Assembly (NCBI GenBank): GCA_025210735.1
Contig: JAOARD010000043.1
Coordinates: forward strand, 96,609-160,608
Origin: Bacteroidales bacterium
GTDB lineage: Bacteria > Bacteroidota > Bacteroidia > Bacteroidales > UBA6680
Length of the DNA: 64,000 nt
Direction: 5' to 3'
Shown in pieces: positions 9,923-17,386 of this stretch. Position 1 is the stretch's first letter. Every line of letters starts with the position of its first letter. The translations under genes and the position numbers were made by a program. Below the pieces are notes generated by a model. The model was not told the DNA's origin. It ran no database searches and worked only from the letters and a program-made list of their open reading frames with translations.

Positions 9923-10867
9923 ATGAAGGGGAGAGTGGTATTAATAGGAGTAATTGTTTTTGTTGTTACATTGTTGGTGTGGTATGGTTACTCTTTGTCA
10001 TCAGATGACTTTAACGTAACATCATCAGATTTTTCTATTGAAGATACTTCTCCGGTTACTCAGTATGTAATATGTTCAGATGCAGATACTGTAATATTGA
10101 ATAATGAGCAGGGTGTTTGGCGTCTGTTTGGGACAGATATGTATGTTGAGGAGAAGAAGATTGCCATAGTGAACAATCTGTTGCCTCTGGTAGTGATAGA
10201 TGCTCCGGTAGAGTACAAATATTCTGCGGCAATAGATAAAGGAGATATTAAATCATTCAAAAAGGTTGTTGTAAAATCTGGCGATGATATAATCAGAACA
10301 TATAAATTTTATGATTCGGGTACAGATATTTTTGTAGATGTTGATAATAAGGAAGCTCCGTGTTACCTGAAAATAACAGGTGTATCAGGTGAGTTGTCTG
10401 ATCTGTTTTCTACTGATAGACGATACTGGTTATCTAATATTGTCTTTTCTGTTTCGCCACACAATATAACAGAAATATCTGTAATATACACAGATAGAGA
10501 TAAGAAGTCGTTCAGGTTAATGCGTAAAGCAAACGGGCAGTTTGTATTGTCAGAAAATGATAATGAAGGTGATGATATTGCAAATAGTGATAAGCTGTAT
10601 AGTTTCTTGTCTTTTGCCTCAAGCTTAAGTTATAAAAGTTTAAAAAAATCTGCTGAGTTTGCTGATGCCAATAGTTCAGACCTTATTGCAAGAATAACGT
10701 TAAAGACCAAAAAAGATTATGTTATTGATGTGTACAGAAAGGTTGATGAATTGGGAGAGGAAGATCTGTTTAATGCATATGTAATTTATAATAACAGTAA
10801 TGTTGTTTATGAGGTTCCTTATATATCTCTTGATAAGTTTCTTAAGGAGTATTCGTACTTTAAATAA
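9923..10867 (+). CDS. DUF4340-like membrane-anchored protein
   Basis: The 314-residue protein has one N-terminal membrane helix (residues 4-24), and the rest is predicted to be periplasmic. It lies 112 bp downstream of gldG, the position where DUF4340 proteins are commonly found in gldFG-type ABC clusters. Features consistent with DUF4340 are the QGVWRLFG segment, mimicking the family's W-x-h motif after an alternating beta region, and a second half that repeats the fold. The family assignment rests on context and layout. The function is unknown, but it probably works with the GldFG complex (inference). Confidence 0.6.
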   Translation: MKGRVVLIGVIVFVVTLLVWYGYSLSSDDFNVTSSDFSIEDTSPVTQYVICSDADTVILNNEQGVWRLFGTDMYVEEKKIAIVNNLLPLVVIDAPVEYKYSAAIDKGDIKSFKKVVVKSGDDIIRTYKFYDSGTDIFVDVDNKEAPCYLKITGVSGELSDLFSTDRRYWLSNIVFSVSPHNITEISVIYTDRDKKSFRLMRKANGQFVLSENDNEGDDIANSDKLYSFLSFASSLSYKSLKKSAEFADANSSDLIARITLKTKKDYVIDVYRKVDELGEEDLFNAYVIYNNSNVVYEVPYISLDKFLKEYSYFK

Positions 10868-10983
10868 ATATAGCTTGGTTATATTTTTTCAACATATGTA
10901 GATAACTATGTTTTAAAAGTTAAAAACTTATGTATTTATAGGTTGGGTGACTAATCTTTTTTTTGTAATATTGGTTTTTGAAT

Positions 10984-11006
10984 GTATAATACGTATATTA
11001 TACACA
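10984..11006. promoter_or_regulatory. Inverted repeat and DnaA-box-like site upstream of dnaN
   Basis: GTATAATA (10984-10991) and TATTATAC (10996-11003) form a perfect 8-bp inverted repeat around CGTA. TTATACACA at 10998-11006 matches the relaxed DnaA box TTWTNCACA. The site ends 33 bp before the dnaN ATG. It may be an operator or just the AT-rich promoter region; only one box is visible. Confidence 0.35.
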
Positions 11007-11039
11007 AAACATTGATTAATAATAAATATAATTATATAG

Positions 11040-12167
11040 ATGAAGTTTATTGTATCTAGTACAGAGCTATTAAGTCACTTGCAAGTGGTGAATAGGGTTA
11101 TTAGTAATAAGAATACTCTTCCTATTTTAGATAACTTTTTGTTTTCGCTAAAAGGAAATGAGCTTACAATTACAGCATCAGATCTTGAAACAACTCTTGT
11201 AACAAGTATGGTGTTAGATAATGTTACAGAAGGCGGTATTACAGCAATACCGGCAAAGGTTTTGATAGAGACACTTAAGAACACACCTGAGCAACCTCTT
11301 ACTTTTGATATTAATACTGATAATCAGCAAATATTAATACAGAGCGAGCATGGTAAATATACAATTGTTGGGCAGAACGGAGAGGAATTCCCTGCTCTAC
11401 CAGATCTTGACGGTTCAGTAAACGAAATATCGATGAACTCAAGTGCTCTTTTGTGTGGTATTGAGAAAACAATATTTGCAACAGCCGATGACGAATTACG
11501 TCCTGTAATGAATGGTGTATTTATTGAGATGAGTTCTGAAGATGTTACTTTTGTTGCTTCAGATGCTCATAAACTGGTAAGATATAAGCGTACCGATTTA
11601 AATGCTGATGATAAATGTTCATTTATCTTACCAAAGAAACCATCAGGTTTATTAAGAAATGTACTTCCGAAAGGAGATGAGTCTGTTCATATAAAATTTG
11701 ATTCAAAAAATGTATATTTTACATTGCCAAACTATATGATGGTATGTAGATTAGTTGAGGGTAACTATCCTGCATATAACTCAGTTATACCTGCAAATAA
11801 CCCGAACAAAGTTGTTATTGACAGAGTTGGATTTTTGAGTGCGTTAAAGAGGGTTTCTGTTTATTCAAATCAGGCAAGTAACCTTATAAAACTTTCGCTT
11901 TCAGGAAATAATATGGAGGTGTCGGCTCAGGATTTAGATTTTTCTATTTCTGGTAAAGAGAGTCTTACATGTCAGTACGAGGGTGACGAAATGGCAATAG
12001 GATTTAAATCGTTGTTTCTGATTGAGATTTTGTCTAATCTTAACTCTGACGATATTGTATTAGAGCTTTCTGATCCTACACGTGCAGGACTATTATTACC
12101 TCTTGAAAAAGACAATGAGCAGGAAGATGTGCTTATGCTACTTATGCCAATGATGGTAAATGGTTAA
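11040..12167 (+). CDS. dnaN: DNA polymerase III beta subunit (sliding clamp)
   Basis: The 375-residue protein has the length and three-domain layout of bacterial sliding clamps. It opens MKFIVSSTELLSHLQVVNRVI, with KNTLPILDNFLF in domain 1 and the conserved C-terminal hydrophobic tail LLMPMMVNG that closes the clamp. DnaN encircles DNA and tethers the replicative polymerase. It has its own terminator and is not next to dnaA or recF here, consistent with the dispersed arrangement in Bacteroidetes. An inverted repeat lies just upstream. Confidence 0.96.
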   Translation: MKFIVSSTELLSHLQVVNRVISNKNTLPILDNFLFSLKGNELTITASDLETTLVTSMVLDNVTEGGITAIPAKVLIETLKNTPEQPLTFDINTDNQQILIQSEHGKYTIVGQNGEEFPALPDLDGSVNEISMNSSALLCGIEKTIFATADDELRPVMNGVFIEMSSEDVTFVASDAHKLVRYKRTDLNADDKCSFILPKKPSGLLRNVLPKGDESVHIKFDSKNVYFTLPNYMMVCRLVEGNYPAYNSVIPANNPNKVVIDRVGFLSALKRVSVYSNQASNLIKLSLSGNNMEVSAQDLDFSISGKESLTCQYEGDEMAIGFKSLFLIEILSNLNSDDIVLELSDPTRAGLLLPLEKDNEQEDVLMLLMPMMVNG

Positions 12168-12192
12168 TATGATATTAATTATATAATATTAG

Positions 12193-12224
12193 GGTTGCGC
12201 AATATTGTGCAACCTTTATTTTTT
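12193..12224 (+). terminator. Terminator after dnaN
   Basis: GGTTGCGCA and TGTGCAACC pair (one G-U) around a short loop and are followed by TTTATTTTTT. Confidence 0.85.
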
Positions 12225-12335
12225 GCAGATAAAACTAAGCATTCGCAAAAGTTTTTCTTACTTGTACTAAAGACTATAATACAAGTTTTGTCTGACCATT
12301 GAAAAGAAATATAAACAGATTAAATATAGTATTTA

Positions 12336-13151
12336 ATGGAGTTAAATTTAAAGAATCCCCTTGCTTTTATTGATCTTGAAACAACAGGGATTGATGTAGC
12401 CAAGGACAGAATTGTAGAACTGTCGGTTATTAAGGTTAATGTTGACGGAAGCGAAGATCTTAAAGATATTAGAATAAATCCGACAATACCAATACCTAAA
12501 GAGTCATCTGATATTCATGGTATTAAAGATGAGGATATTAAAGATGCTCCAACATTTAAAGAGATTGCAAAAGAGTTATCGGTTTTTTTAGAGGGATGTG
12601 ATTTTGCGGGATATAATTCAAACAGGTTTGACTTTCCGTTGTTGGCTGAGGAGTTTCTAAGAGCCGATGTTGATTTTGATTTCAAAAAGAGAAAATTTAT
12701 TGATGTTCAGACAATCTTTCACAAGATGGAGCAGCGGACACTTATTGCTGCTTATAAATTCTATTGTGGTAAGAGTCTGGAGAATGCACACAGTGCAATG
12801 GCTGATACAAGGGCAACTTATGAGGTGTTGAAATCGCAACTGGACAGATATGACGGGGCTGAGTTTAAAGATGCTAAAGGAAATGTATCAGTACCGGTTA
12901 TAAACGATATTGATAAACTGGCAGAGTTCTCAACGCAGAATAAGAATGTTGATTTCGCCGGACGTATTGTTTATAACGATAAGGGTGTTGAGGTATTCAA
13001 CTTCGGAAAATATAAAGGACAATCTGTAAGTTCTGTACTTGAAAAGGATTCAGGGTATTATGGGTGGATGATTAATGGTGATTTTCCGCTGTATACTAAA
13101 AAGATACTTACACAGATAAAGCTAAGATCGTTTACTGGAAAACTATTCTAA
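12336..13151 (+). CDS. DnaQ-like 3'-5' exonuclease
   Basis: The 271-residue protein has the DEDD exonuclease motifs: FIDLETTG (Exo I, Asp13 and Glu15), AGYNSNRFDFPLL (Exo II) and HSAMADTRATYEVL (Exo III, with the His characteristic of DEDDh enzymes). The C-terminal ~70 residues (NFGKYKGQSVSSVLEKDSGYYGWMI) form a small extra domain seen in Bacteroidetes members. It could serve as a polymerase proofreading subunit or as a stand-alone repair nuclease; proximity to dnaN is suggestive only. The stop is followed by an 8-bp hairpin (TCTAATCT/AGATTAGA, 13148-13172), then by a leader element for the next gene. Confidence 0.85.
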   Translation: MELNLKNPLAFIDLETTGIDVAKDRIVELSVIKVNVDGSEDLKDIRINPTIPIPKESSDIHGIKDEDIKDAPTFKEIAKELSVFLEGCDFAGYNSNRFDFPLLAEEFLRADVDFDFKKRKFIDVQTIFHKMEQRTLIAAYKFYCGKSLENAHSAMADTRATYEVLKSQLDRYDGAEFKDAKGNVSVPVINDIDKLAEFSTQNKNVDFAGRIVYNDKGVEVFNFGKYKGQSVSSVLEKDSGYYGWMINGDFPLYTKKILTQIKLRSFTGKLF

Positions 13152-13176
13152 TCTGAAATATTAAGATTAGATACAG

Positions 13177-13267
13177 ATGAAACGAAGCATGAGAATAGTC
13201 ATTCACACACACGGAAATGACTATAAATGCGAGTTCCATTTGGCAAAAGAAAAACAATTATAAACAA
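13177..13267 (+). promoter_or_regulatory. Dispersed leader element, copy 1 (upstream of FAH-family gene)
   Basis: The element starts ATGAAACGAAGCATGAG. GCAT (13187-13190) faces ATGC (13227-13230), enclosing a perfect 9-bp stem ATAGTCATT (13195-13203) / AATGACTAT (13216-13224) with a 12-nt loop. It continues GCGAGTTCCATTTGGCAAAA and the A-rich ACAATTATAAACAAATG, whose ATG is the start codon of the next gene. Related copies are at 27990, 37002, 42590, 43529 and 44297. Confidence 0.8.
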
Positions 13268-13879
13268 ATGAAAATTATTTGTATTGGACATAATTATAAT
13301 AGCCTGATTAATGAGTTAGGGGTAGAGAAACCTGTTGAACCAATATTCTTTACAAAACCGGATTCAGCTTATCTTAAAAAAGGGCAACCTTTTTATTATC
13401 CGGACTTTACAACAAATTTGCATTGCGAGGCAGAGATTGTGGTAAAGATTAACAGGGTAGGTAAGAATATTCAGCCAAAGTTTGCATCAAGATATTACAA
13501 CCAGATTGGTGTTGGGATTGATTTTACTGCACACGATCTTCATGAGAAATGTGTAAAGGAAGGAAGACCATGGGAGATTGCTAAATCATTTGATGGAGCA
13601 GCGCCAATAGGTGATTTTTATAATGTTGATGAGTTAGGTGGTACAGATAACATACGAATTCGTCTTGATAAGAATGATGATACAGTGCAAGATGAGTGTT
13701 TGTCTGACCAAATTTTCTCAATAGATGAGATAATATCATATGTGTCAAGATACTTTACGCTGAAGATAGGTGATCTGATTTTTATGGGAACTCCGGCAGG
13801 AGTAGGATCAGTGAAAATTGGAGATAAACTGTCACTCTATCTTAATGATAAGAAATCATTAGACTTGCAAATAAGATAA
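13268..13879 (+). CDS. Fumarylacetoacetate hydrolase (FAH) family protein
   Basis: The 203-residue protein matches the FAH fold: KIICIGHNYNSLINELG near the start, EPIFFTKPDSAYLK, HCEAEIVVKI with the metal-binding Glu pair, GIDFTAHDLHEKC, and FMGTPAGVGSV near the C-terminus. Members hydrolyse or decarboxylate beta-diketone acids such as acylpyruvates or 2-keto-3-deoxy sugars; the substrate here cannot be told. I start it at ATG 13268 rather than at 13217, because the upstream codons fall inside a repeated leader element and the family begins at KIICIG. The element occupies the 5' UTR. Confidence 0.88.
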   Translation: MKIICIGHNYNSLINELGVEKPVEPIFFTKPDSAYLKKGQPFYYPDFTTNLHCEAEIVVKINRVGKNIQPKFASRYYNQIGVGIDFTAHDLHEKCVKEGRPWEIAKSFDGAAPIGDFYNVDELGGTDNIRIRLDKNDDTVQDECLSDQIFSIDEIISYVSRYFTLKIGDLIFMGTPAGVGSVKIGDKLSLYLNDKKSLDLQIR

Positions 13880-13886
13880 TATAAAA

Positions 13887-14672
13887 TCAGTACAGACGTC
13901 GGTTTATGGCGTCTGTCTCTTTTATAATCTCTTTAGCAATAGTTTTCAGTAAACAGCAATTGTCTTGTATAATCATCTCTGTAAATTCCTCAATTGTTTT
14001 ATAGTTGTTTACATTTTCTGCAATATAATTAATAAAGGTATTTGTAATATGTTTATCATCATTACTGTAGAATGATACTAATGTTTGATATTTCTCCTCA
14101 AAAATCGATGATAAATTGCTGTCGCCATATATTGAATTCAGATTATTCCATCTTCCGGTTACATTTTTTAATATCCTGTCAGGAATATCCTCTGTATTTA
14201 TGTCTCTTAAAATATATATCTCGGCATATCTGAATATACCAATATAACCAAATGCATCCATATCATCAGCAACTGGAAGGATATTGTATATAGAAAACTT
14301 ATCTTCTCTGTCTCTGTTTTTATAATCTTTTTTGTCATGATCAGATATAGCTTTATAAATACAATCTTTGTATTCAGAGATATAACCCGTTTGTTTGCAG
14401 AAATCATTAAATATTAAGGTACTATAGTGACCGTGTTTCTCTGATTTTGTAACAGAAAGACCTGTGTCATGAAACAAGCACGCAATCATTAATGCTTCCA
14501 GTTTTTTATCAGAGAATTGTTCTGGTGCAATGTCTGCAATTTTTTTTGCGTTATACCATGTTCTTATATGGTGCGATGTATCGTGCGACGGAATATTTGA
14601 TTTGCTGAAGATATTGTTGATGTACTCTGTGGCTAATATAAACAGATCTTTACAGAATGGGGTATGTAGCAT
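13887..14672 (-). CDS. HD-domain phosphohydrolase
   Basis: The 261-residue protein has HD-domain motifs: a first His in SHDTSHHIRTWYNAKKIA, the HD pair in ACLFHDTGL, and a later ISDHDKKD and VADDMDAFGYIG. These form the metal site of HD phosphohydrolases, which act on nucleotides or cyclic dinucleotides. No partner domain is visible, so the substrate is unknown. The gene is convergent with the FAH gene (7-bp gap) and lies after the small HTH gene, separated by a terminator. Confidence 0.82.
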   Translation of the reverse strand: MLHTPFCKDLFILATEYINNIFSKSNIPSHDTSHHIRTWYNAKKIADIAPEQFSDKKLEALMIACLFHDTGLSVTKSEKHGHYSTLIFNDFCKQTGYISEYKDCIYKAISDHDKKDYKNRDREDKFSIYNILPVADDMDAFGYIGIFRYAEIYILRDINTEDIPDRILKNVTGRWNNLNSIYGDSNLSSIFEEKYQTLVSFYSNDDKHITNTFINYIAENVNNYKTIEEFTEMIIQDNCCLLKTIAKEIIKETDAINRRLY

Positions 14673-14678
14673 TGTAAT

Positions 14679-14712
14679 AAAAAAAAGAAAGCAGAAAAGT
14701 GGCCTTTTCTGC
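14679..14712 (-). terminator. Terminator between the small HTH gene and the HD gene
   Basis: GCAGAAAAG (14691-14699) pairs with CTTTTCTGC (14704-14712). On the minus strand it is followed by CTTTCTTTTTTTT, which ends transcription from the HTH gene just before the HD gene start. Confidence 0.75.
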
Positions 14713-14758
14713 TCGGGTTTTTTGGTTTTAGTAGTATTGTCTTATGAACTTGGTTATA

Positions 14759-15016
14759 TTATTCTTTCTTACATTCCTCGCACATCTCAATTGCAATGTC
14801 AAGAATTGTAGTATCGTCTAGTGTAACTAATCCTCCATCGGGTCCCTGTTCAACGTGAATACCAACGCTTTTACCCTCTTTATAATGTGAGCCACCGAAA
14901 TAATTCCTGACAGTATCCTCGCTTAAGTTTAGTTTCTCAGCAATTTTTTTCATACTACCACCAGGAAGTGAGTCTTTGATCTTTCTAAGCTCGTTAAATG
15001 TTATGGTCTTTGTCAT
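14759..15016 (-). CDS. Small helix-turn-helix DNA-binding protein
   Basis: The 85-residue protein has a helix-turn-helix-like stretch, GGSMKKIAEKLNLSEDTVRNYFGG (about residues 19-42), where an initial helix, a turn at NLS and a recognition helix DTVRNYF are clear. The C-terminal part includes acidic residues and CEECKKE. It is monocistronic with a downstream terminator. It is probably a transcriptional regulator or nucleoid-associated protein; the targets are unknown. The product resembles small HTH proteins common in Bacteroidales (family impression only). Confidence 0.7.
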   Translation of the reverse strand: MTKTITFNELRKIKDSLPGGSMKKIAEKLNLSEDTVRNYFGGSHYKEGKSVGIHVEQGPDGGLVTLDDTTILDIAIEMCEECKKE

Positions 15017-15132
15017 AGCAATTGAATTTTGATTTTTTTGGATGTTTAAATTTAATAAAAAAGATGATCAATCAAAATAATTTAATGGTTAATTAACCTT
15101 AAATTTGAGTTGAATTTAATAATAGTTATTAT

Positions 15133-15951
15133 ATGTCTGGAAGATTAGTTGCTACCGATCTTGATGGTACCTTGTTGGATAACAACAGTAAAATGTCTGA
15201 GATGAACCTGAGTGCTCTTAAAGCTTTAGAGCAAAAAAAAGTATTAAGGGTTATCGCTACCGGACGTTCGTTATATTCTGCAAAAAGAGTTTTGGATCCT
15301 GATTTACCAATAGACTATCTGGTATTTTCATCTGGAGCTGGAATTGTAGAATGGAAAACGGGAGAGATAATTTATGACAGATGTATTGATAACAAAAGTG
15401 TTGAGTATATTATTGAGCTGCTAAAATCAGAGAACTTATCGTTTATGGTGCATAATACAATTCCTGATAATCATCATTTTATGTATCATGAGGGTAATAG
15501 TGGTAATACCGATTTTTATAAGCGTATTTCTGTATATAATGGATACGGGAATAGCCTTAATGGACAAAAATGGGTTGGTAATGCTGCTCAGTTTGTTGCT
15601 ATAGTCGAGAATCCGGATATCAGTTATCATATAGGAGATCTTTTACCGGACATGAATGTTATACGAACAACATCTCCATTGAATGGTGAATCTACCTGGA
15701 TTGAGATATTCCCGAAGGATGTTTCAAAAGCAACAGGTATTGATTTTATAGCTAAAAAGTATAATATATCAATAAACAATATAATATCTGTGGGTAATGA
15801 TTATAACGACATTGATATGCTAGATTATGCAGGAACAAGTTATGTTGTTGAGAATGCACCCCCTGATTTACGCGAAAAATACCTTGTCATACCTTCAAAC
15901 ACGAATGACGGATTTGCACGTTTAATGGGTAATGTTTTTGATTTTTTTTAA
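15133..15951 (+). CDS. Cof-type HAD-superfamily hydrolase
   Basis: The 272-residue protein opens with HAD motif I, VATDLDGTLLD, followed by motif II in RVIATGRS, the motif III Lys in PKDVSKATGID, and motif IV GNDYNDIDML. This is the arrangement of Cof-type (type IIB cap) sugar-phosphate or pyridoxal/flavin phosphatases. A -7-like TAAATTTG at 15100-15107 precedes it and an AT-rich hairpin follows. Confidence 0.92.
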   Translation: MSGRLVATDLDGTLLDNNSKMSEMNLSALKALEQKKVLRVIATGRSLYSAKRVLDPDLPIDYLVFSSGAGIVEWKTGEIIYDRCIDNKSVEYIIELLKSENLSFMVHNTIPDNHHFMYHEGNSGNTDFYKRISVYNGYGNSLNGQKWVGNAAQFVAIVENPDISYHIGDLLPDMNVIRTTSPLNGESTWIEIFPKDVSKATGIDFIAKKYNISINNIISVGNDYNDIDMLDYAGTSYVVENAPPDLREKYLVIPSNTNDGFARLMGNVFDFF

Positions 15952-15998
15952 ATTTTTTTTCCTCTGTAATTAGTTGTATTTTAAAAATATATGATTTT

Positions 15999-16036
15999 AA
16001 AAATCGAAAAAATGAATTTTTTTTCGATTTTTTTTT
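15999..16036 (+). terminator. AT-rich terminator after the HAD phosphatase
   Basis: AAAAATCGAAAAAA and TTTTTTTTCGATTTTT form a long hairpin with a loop of about four bases. The 3' arm runs into further T residues. Confidence 0.65.
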
Positions 16037-16199
16037 ACCCTCTGAAAAGCCGGAAAAAAAAATTGACAACATTGACAATTGTAAGTAAGGAAAATTGCTG
16101 ATATTTTTACCAGTGGAAATTTTAAGCAAATACATATTGAGTATTTAGCTTTTTAAGCGAGCATGAAAACATAAACACTTAATAGTAAAAATTTGAATT

Positions 16200-17039
16200 A
16201 TGTATAAAAATCTTTGGAACGAAATAGCTGGAACAATTTGCAGACTTGAATTAAGGGGCGATATGGGTTATGTTCTTGAAACCTATACCGGTTTTAAAGT
16301 AAAGAGTTTTGTGGTTACTTCTCAGGAGATTTTTATAAACGAAAAGGCAACAGATGTAACAATAACGTTTTACGCAAATGATGGTTACACAGAAGAGCTA
16401 AAGTTTACAATTGATTATTCTGAGTTTATAGAAGAGTTAAGAGTTGGGCCAGGAAGTAATAAGTGGGGATTTGGAGTAATTGATGCAGACTTTTTGTCTG
16501 ATAAGAGACAGAAGTCATTAATAATGTCATCATCAGAAGATGTAGAAGTGGGGCAGGAGATAGTTGTATTAGGCAGTGGTTCTAAAAATAATCTTTCGTT
16601 GTGCCATGGTATTGTAACAGGCAAATATGTAGATAATGGTGTTGTTAAAATACAACACGATATTACAGTTGACTGTAGTTTTGCGGGTGCACCTATAGTA
16701 GATCCTGTAACACAGAAGATAATAGGTGTATTATCAGAAAATGATGATCCAATAGCATTAACCTATAAGCAGATACAGGAGTTGTCAGACAATAATATAT
16801 TACGACTGAAAGGTGTTTCAGAGAAACTTATTGTAGATGACATTGATATTGTTCAGGTTCTGCAAGTAGGTCAGCAGCAGATTAAACATTTGTCAAAGGT
16901 TCTGTATAATAGCGCCAGAGTAAAAGGTATTGACGGATGTGAGATTAAAGGACTGGCAACATTTTTAGAATCGTCAGACCATATTGAGAAACGAATAAAG
17001 AGATTTGCAGTGAAAAGTCTGTCGTTTCAGATTGAATAA
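16200..17039 (+). CDS. Trypsin-like protease-fold protein, apparently without catalytic serine
   Basis: This 279-residue protein has no signal peptide and is likely cytoplasmic. The middle resembles the chymotrypsin/HtrA fold: VEVGQEIVVLGSG and LSLCHGIVTGKYVDNGVVKIQHDITVDCSFAGAPIVDPVTQKIIGVLSEND follow the strand order around the catalytic GNSGxP loop and the strand after it. Here the loop reads SFAGAP, so the serine position of GxSGxP appears to be Ala. The C-terminal 70 residues (ILRLKGVSEKL...VQVLQVGQQQIKHLSKVL) look helical. I infer a pseudoprotease or binding protein; the family is unnamed to me. Confidence 0.45.
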   Translation: MYKNLWNEIAGTICRLELRGDMGYVLETYTGFKVKSFVVTSQEIFINEKATDVTITFYANDGYTEELKFTIDYSEFIEELRVGPGSNKWGFGVIDADFLSDKRQKSLIMSSSEDVEVGQEIVVLGSGSKNNLSLCHGIVTGKYVDNGVVKIQHDITVDCSFAGAPIVDPVTQKIIGVLSENDDPIALTYKQIQELSDNNILRLKGVSEKLIVDDIDIVQVLQVGQQQIKHLSKVLYNSARVKGIDGCEIKGLATFLESSDHIEKRIKRFAVKSLSFQIE

Positions 17040-17126
17040 AGAATTCTTAAACACTTAAACATTACTAATCTGTAATAGTTTAAGTCCTTTCTAATAAATT
17101 AGTTATATCAATAGTAGCATGGTTAA

Positions 17127-17164
17127 AAGGCTGTCAGACTCCCAATCTGATGGCCTTTTTTTTG
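17127..17164 (+). terminator. Terminator after the protease-fold gene
   Basis: AAGGC-TG-TCAGA and TCTGA-TG-GCCTT arms pair around CTCCCAA, followed by TTTTTTTT. The remainder of the 347-bp gap to aspA holds the aspA promoter and an AT-rich leader. Confidence 0.8.
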
Positions 17165-17239
17165 CTTGATGAGCTAATTTTATGCTCTTAAATATATATT
17201 TAAATACTAAGGAACAGTTTTTTTATCTCATTTGCTATA

Positions 17240-17247
17240 TACCTTTG
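17240..17247 (+). promoter_or_regulatory. Bacteroidetes -7 element of the aspartase gene
   Basis: TACCTTTG fits TAnnTTTG, followed by CAAAGGAGACAAAG, typical of Bacteroidetes transcription starts. No clear TTG at -33 is visible (only a T-run). It implies a 5' UTR of about 130 nt. Confidence 0.45.
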
Positions 17248-17386
17248 CAAAGGAGACAAAGTATTTCTGTATTGTAAAAAATGCAGATTAAGAAATGATA
17301 ATAAAAACAGATAAAAATGTTTAACTTTATTAAAGGCATATAATAGTAAACATTTAGTCTGACAATAAGTAAAATAATATTTACAG

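Noticed and set aside
10868..11039. Replication origin next to dnaN
   Set aside because: Only one DnaA-box-like match and no AT-rich repeats or dnaA gene nearby; in Bacteroidetes dnaN is often far from oriC.
17127..17164. tRNA-like hairpin GACTCCCAATCTGATG resembling an anticodon arm
   Set aside because: No acceptor, D or T arms surround it; it is a hairpin followed by T8, a simple terminator.
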